Source of the DNA: Armatimonadota bacterium
Lineage (GTDB): Bacteria > Armatimonadota > Zipacnadia > Zipacnadales > UBA11051
Direction: 5' to 3'
Length of the DNA: 8,508 bases
Assembly: GCA_003542955.1 (NCBI GenBank)
Contig: DPJP01000232.1
Span: 16,978 to 25,485 of the forward strand
Every line of letters begins with the position of its first letter. Position 1 is the first letter of the stretch. Below are positions 5,701 through 8,508 of this stretch, piece after piece. The translations under genes and the position numbers were made by a program. The notes below the pieces were generated by a model that had not been told where the DNA came from, ran no database searches, and saw only the letters and a program-made list of their open reading frames with translations.

Positions 5701-8508
5701 ATGAGTCAGGCGCGTTTCATGCTCCATCAGCTCCCGGTACCGGCATCTATCATCATCGGCGTCCTGCTTGTGTGGCTGAGTAGCGGTACGCCGGCGCACG
5801 CCGTCCGCGATCACGGCGGGTGGTATACGCAGGAGCGCATCGCGAACCTCCGCACCAACTGCGAGACCTATGACTGGGCACGGGCGGAGCGCGACCGTGC
5901 CGTGGCGGCGGCGCAGACGTACGTCAAGCTCGATGACGAGTTCATCTGGCAGCTCGTTCCGGGGCAGAAGCTCCCGCGGGCGATCGATGTCAGCATGAAT
6001 GTCGTTGACGGCACGCGCGTGCGCCCCGGCTGCCCCGTCTGCAGGAACAAGATCGACGTGCATGGCAACTACCCGTACAGCCCCGACATCCTCGGCAAGC
6101 CGTGGAAGCTCTCGTGTCCCTCATGCAAAGAGGTCTTCCCGAAGAACGACTTCGCCAAGTACTACCAGAGCGGAATCGACGAACGGGGGGTGTTCGACCC
6201 GGAGAAGGCCGACCGCAGCCTGCTGTTCAACGAGGAGCACCCCGACCCGGCCGACGCGCTGCACAAGTATGGCGTCGATGACGGCTACGGCTACTTTGAT
6301 GAGGACGGCAATCGCTTCCTCTTCATCGCCTACTACAACTGGAAGCTGTGGGGGTTCATCCGCAACGCTTTGAGCGCGCTGGCAACCGCGTATGTCTACA
6401 CGGGGGAGCAGCAGTATGCGCACAAGGGGTTGCTGCTGCTCGACCGCATTGCCGACGTCTACCCGGAGTACGATATCAGGCCATACCAGAAGATGAACTA
6501 CTACCACTCCGGCGGCGGCAACGGCAAGGTCGAGGGCAACAGCTGGGAGACCGGCGTCGTCACTGGCTTCGCTCGCTCCGCGGATATGTTGCTCTCGGGG
6601 ACCAGGGAGGTCCCGGAGCTGTACGCGTTCCTGGCGCAGAAGGCCGCCAGGTTCGAGATTGGTGAGAAGGGTACCCGCGAACTGCTGGTGCAGCATATCG
6701 ATGACGGCATCCTCCGTGAGGGTGCGAAGGCCGTCATCGAGGGGGCCGCGCGGGGCAACCAGGGCATGCACCAGCGAGCTATCGCCGCGTGCGCCATGGC
6801 GCTGGATCAGGATCCGGAGACCGAGCAGTGGCTGGACTGGGTGTTTGCCCCCGACGGCGGCGCGATCCCGGGCGTGATCGTCGGCAGCATCGACCGCGAC
6901 GGCGTCGGCGCGGAGGCCGCACCCGGCTACGCCCTCGGCTGGGGCGCCAATATCGGTACGCTCGCGGACTGGATTGCCGACTACGAGGGCTACACCAGGA
7001 ACGATATCTACCGCGACTTCCCCTCCTTCGCCAGGACCTTTACCGCCGGCTGGGAGGTCGTGGTGCAGGGCTACTCGACGCCCAACATCGGTGACACCGG
7101 GTCGACGGGCGCGGTCGGCGGGCGCGTGGCGGCCGGCCCGGCCTTCATCGCGCGCGGCTACAAGTACCTCAAACGGCCTGAAATCGCCCTGGCCGCCTAC
7201 TACGCCAACGGCCAGAGCGCCGAGGGCCTGGGCCGCGACATCTACAGCGCCGACCCCGACTGGATCGCCCGCGAGGTGGAGCAGATCGCCGCCTCCGTCG
7301 AGATGAACCCGTTCGAGGGTGGCCACAACATGGCCGGGTACGGCCTCGCATCGGTCGAGTTCGGGTGGGGAAAGCCGGCAACCGGCCTCTGGATGTACTA
7401 CGGCCGCAACGGCGGACACGGCCATCTGGACCGGCTCAACTTCGACATCTACTACAAGGGCCTCTGCATGCTGCCGGACCTCGGATACCCCGAGTTCGCC
7501 ACGCGTTGGCCCAAACGTGAGTACTTCACCAACAACACCATCTCGCACAACACCGTCATCGTCAACGAGGTGCCGCAAAGCACCAACTGGGTCGGCCACC
7601 CGGAGCTTTTCTGCCAGTTTGACGACTTCGGCGCCGTGCGCGTCGACAGCAGGGAGGTCTACGCCGACGTCGAGAAGTACCAGCGGACCATGGCCTTCGT
7701 CAAGATCGCGGAGGGCCAGGCGTACGCACTCGACGTTTTCCGTGTCAGCGGCGGGAACGACCATCTGTATGTGCTTCACGGCCCCCCCGGCGATGTCGTG
7801 TCGGAGGGGCTCGAGCTCACCAGGCAGGCGACGGGGACTTACTTCGGCCCCGAGGTCCCATTCGCTGAGCAGACGCCCCGCGGCCCGAAGTACGGCTACT
7901 CATGGCTGCGCGACGTCGAGCGCGACACCTCACCTCAGGAGGCTTTCCGCGTCGACTGGAAGGCCCAGGCCGGGTGGCGTGGCGTCACGGAAACAGATGA
8001 CATCCACCTGCGTTATCACAACCTCGCGCAGTTGCAGGATGTGGCCCTCGCAGACGGTGAGCCGCCCCAGAACAAACCGGGCAACCCGAAGACACTGCGC
8101 TATCTGCTCGCGCACCGTGCAGGCGAAACACTCCACAGCACCTTTGCCGGCATCATCGAGCCCTACACCACCACTCCCGCCATCAGGAACGTCGAGCGCC
8201 TTCCGGTCAGCGGCCCGGACGCGGAGTCCGCGGTGGCGGTGAAGGTCACGCTGGCCGACGACACAGTCGACTACCTGGTGGCGGGCGACAGCGACACGGA
8301 GGTCCACCAGGCGGCGGACGGGCTGGCCTTCGCCGGCGGCATCGGGTGGCTGCGCGTGCGCGGAGGGCAGGTGGTCAAAGCCAACCTGTGCCGGGGTACG
8401 ATGCTTCGCCTTGGCGACTTCGGCATTGAATTGGATGCTCCCGGCCACAGCGGGACCATCGCGCGGATGGACAGAGACATGGAAGGCAAAGGCTACGTCT
8501 GGGTAGAG
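5701..8508 (+). CDS. Exported heparinase II/III-family polysaccharide lyase-like protein (3' end beyond window)
   Basis: The frame is open for 936 codons from ATG 5701 to the right edge, so the C-terminus is missing. It starts with a signal peptide: Arg5 near the N-terminus, a hydrophobic run IIIGVLLVWL (17-26), and a cleavage site after Ala34 in TPAHA. Residues 40-145 form an N-terminal module with two CxxC pairs, CPVC (111-114) and CPSC (139-142), spaced like a zinc ribbon and followed by FPKNDFAKYY (146-155). Residues about 190-520 look like the helical (alpha/alpha) toroid, with RGNQGMHQRA (351-360) and QGYSTPNIGD (456-465) as likely active-site segments. From about 540 comes the beta-sandwich heparinase II/III domain: NGGHGHLDRLNFDIYYKG (570-587), LPDLGYPEF (591-599) and TISHNTVIVNE (613-623), matching the family's 'GHGH.D.L' and 'HNTv.vd' signatures with metal or catalytic His573, His575, Asp577 and His616. 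The expected role is beta-elimination of an exported or extracellular uronic-acid polysaccharide; the exact substrate (glycosaminoglycan, alginate or other) is not readable. No partner sugar genes are seen. Confidence 0.87.
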   Translation, partial: MSQARFMLHQLPVPASIIIGVLLVWLSSGTPAHAVRDHGGWYTQERIANLRTNCETYDWARAERDRAVAAAQTYVKLDDEFIWQLVPGQKLPRAIDVSMNVVDGTRVRPGCPVCRNKIDVHGNYPYSPDILGKPWKLSCPSCKEVFPKNDFAKYYQSGIDERGVFDPEKADRSLLFNEEHPDPADALHKYGVDDGYGYFDEDGNRFLFIAYYNWKLWGFIRNALSALATAYVYTGEQQYAHKGLLLLDRIADVYPEYDIRPYQKMNYYHSGGGNGKVEGNSWETGVVTGFARSADMLLSGTREVPELYAFLAQKAARFEIGEKGTRELLVQHIDDGILREGAKAVIEGAARGNQGMHQRAIAACAMALDQDPETEQWLDWVFAPDGGAIPGVIVGSIDRDGVGAEAAPGYALGWGANIGTLADWIADYEGYTRNDIYRDFPSFARTFTAGWEVVVQGYSTPNIGDTGSTGAVGGRVAAGPAFIARGYKYLKRPEIALAAYYANGQSAEGLGRDIYSADPDWIAREVEQIAASVEMNPFEGGHNMAGYGLASVEFGWGKPATGLWMYYGRNGGHGHLDRLNFDIYYKGLCMLPDLGYPEFATRWPKREYFTNNTISHNTVIVNEVPQSTNWVGHPELFCQFDDFGAVRVDSREVYADVEKYQRTMAFVKIAEGQAYALDVFRVSGGNDHLYVLHGPPGDVVSEGLELTRQATGTYFGPEVPFAEQTPRGPKYGYSWLRDVERDTSPQEAFRVDWKAQAGWRGVTETDDIHLRYHNLAQLQDVALADGEPPQNKPGNPKTLRYLLAHRAGETLHSTFAGIIEPYTTTPAIRNVERLPVSGPDAESAVAVKVTLADDTVDYLVAGDSDTEVHQAADGLAFAGGIGWLRVRGGQVVKANLCRGTMLRLGDFGIELDAPGHSGTIARMDRDMEGKGYVWVE

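Noticed and set aside
6121..7779. A 552-codon open frame on the minus strand opposite the heparinase-like gene.
   Set aside because: The plus-strand frame has a signal peptide, domain motifs and a ribosome site. The antisense frame is Val/Ala/Asp/Arg-rich low-complexity sequence with no recognisable domain, as expected from codon bias in GC-rich DNA.
7319..8242. A 307-codon plus-strand open frame inside the heparinase-like gene.
   Set aside because: It is a Ser/Thr/Arg/Pro-rich shifted-frame shadow of the same gene, and the true frame contains the family motifs across this whole stretch.

Overview
The window is high-GC DNA with tightly packed genes and good Shine-Dalgarno sites, so it is bacterial. 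The heparinase II/III-type secreted protein, the nitrilase-family hydrolase and the codon style fit polysaccharide-degrading, GC-rich, largely uncultured lineages such as Planctomycetota or Armatimonadota. That placement is inference; there is no rRNA or other marker here.

Layout, left to right. (1) 99-1118, + strand: a nitrilase/carbon-nitrogen hydrolase with an intact Glu-Lys-Cys triad. (2) 1224-5309, - strand, a leftward gene run in transcription order: a divergent thioredoxin-reductase-like flavoprotein; a 200-base spacer holding a nested palindromic element (4214-4370); proA; proB starting 3 bases after proA; and, 80 bases further on, a stand-alone GyrI-like/Cass2-type ligand-binding protein with a strong ribosome binding site. 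(3) 5310-5700: a divergent intergenic region with two abutting palindromes. (4) 5701 to the right edge, + strand: a large exported heparinase II/III-family protein, at least 936 residues, still open at the edge. It is the biggest gene in the window.

How the genes work together. ProB phosphorylates glutamate and ProA reduces the product to glutamate-5-semialdehyde, the first two steps of proline synthesis. The order proA-proB is the reverse of the classical proBA order. ProC is not in the window. The heparinase-like protein is probably exported to cleave uronic-acid-containing polysaccharide, but no transporter or sugar-catabolism gene accompanies it here, so its substrate is open. The nitrilase and the GyrI-like protein have no clear pathway link to their neighbours.

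Most worth a second look: the thioredoxin-reductase-like gene keeps its FAD motifs and a CxxC pair, but has lost the usual NADPH-binding signatures and has no ATG, GTG or TTG start upstream of its FAD motif. The nested palindrome between it and proA has a segment that can pair with either of two partners. I found no CRISPR array, tRNA, rRNA, transposase or phage gene, and no clearly new multi-gene system.
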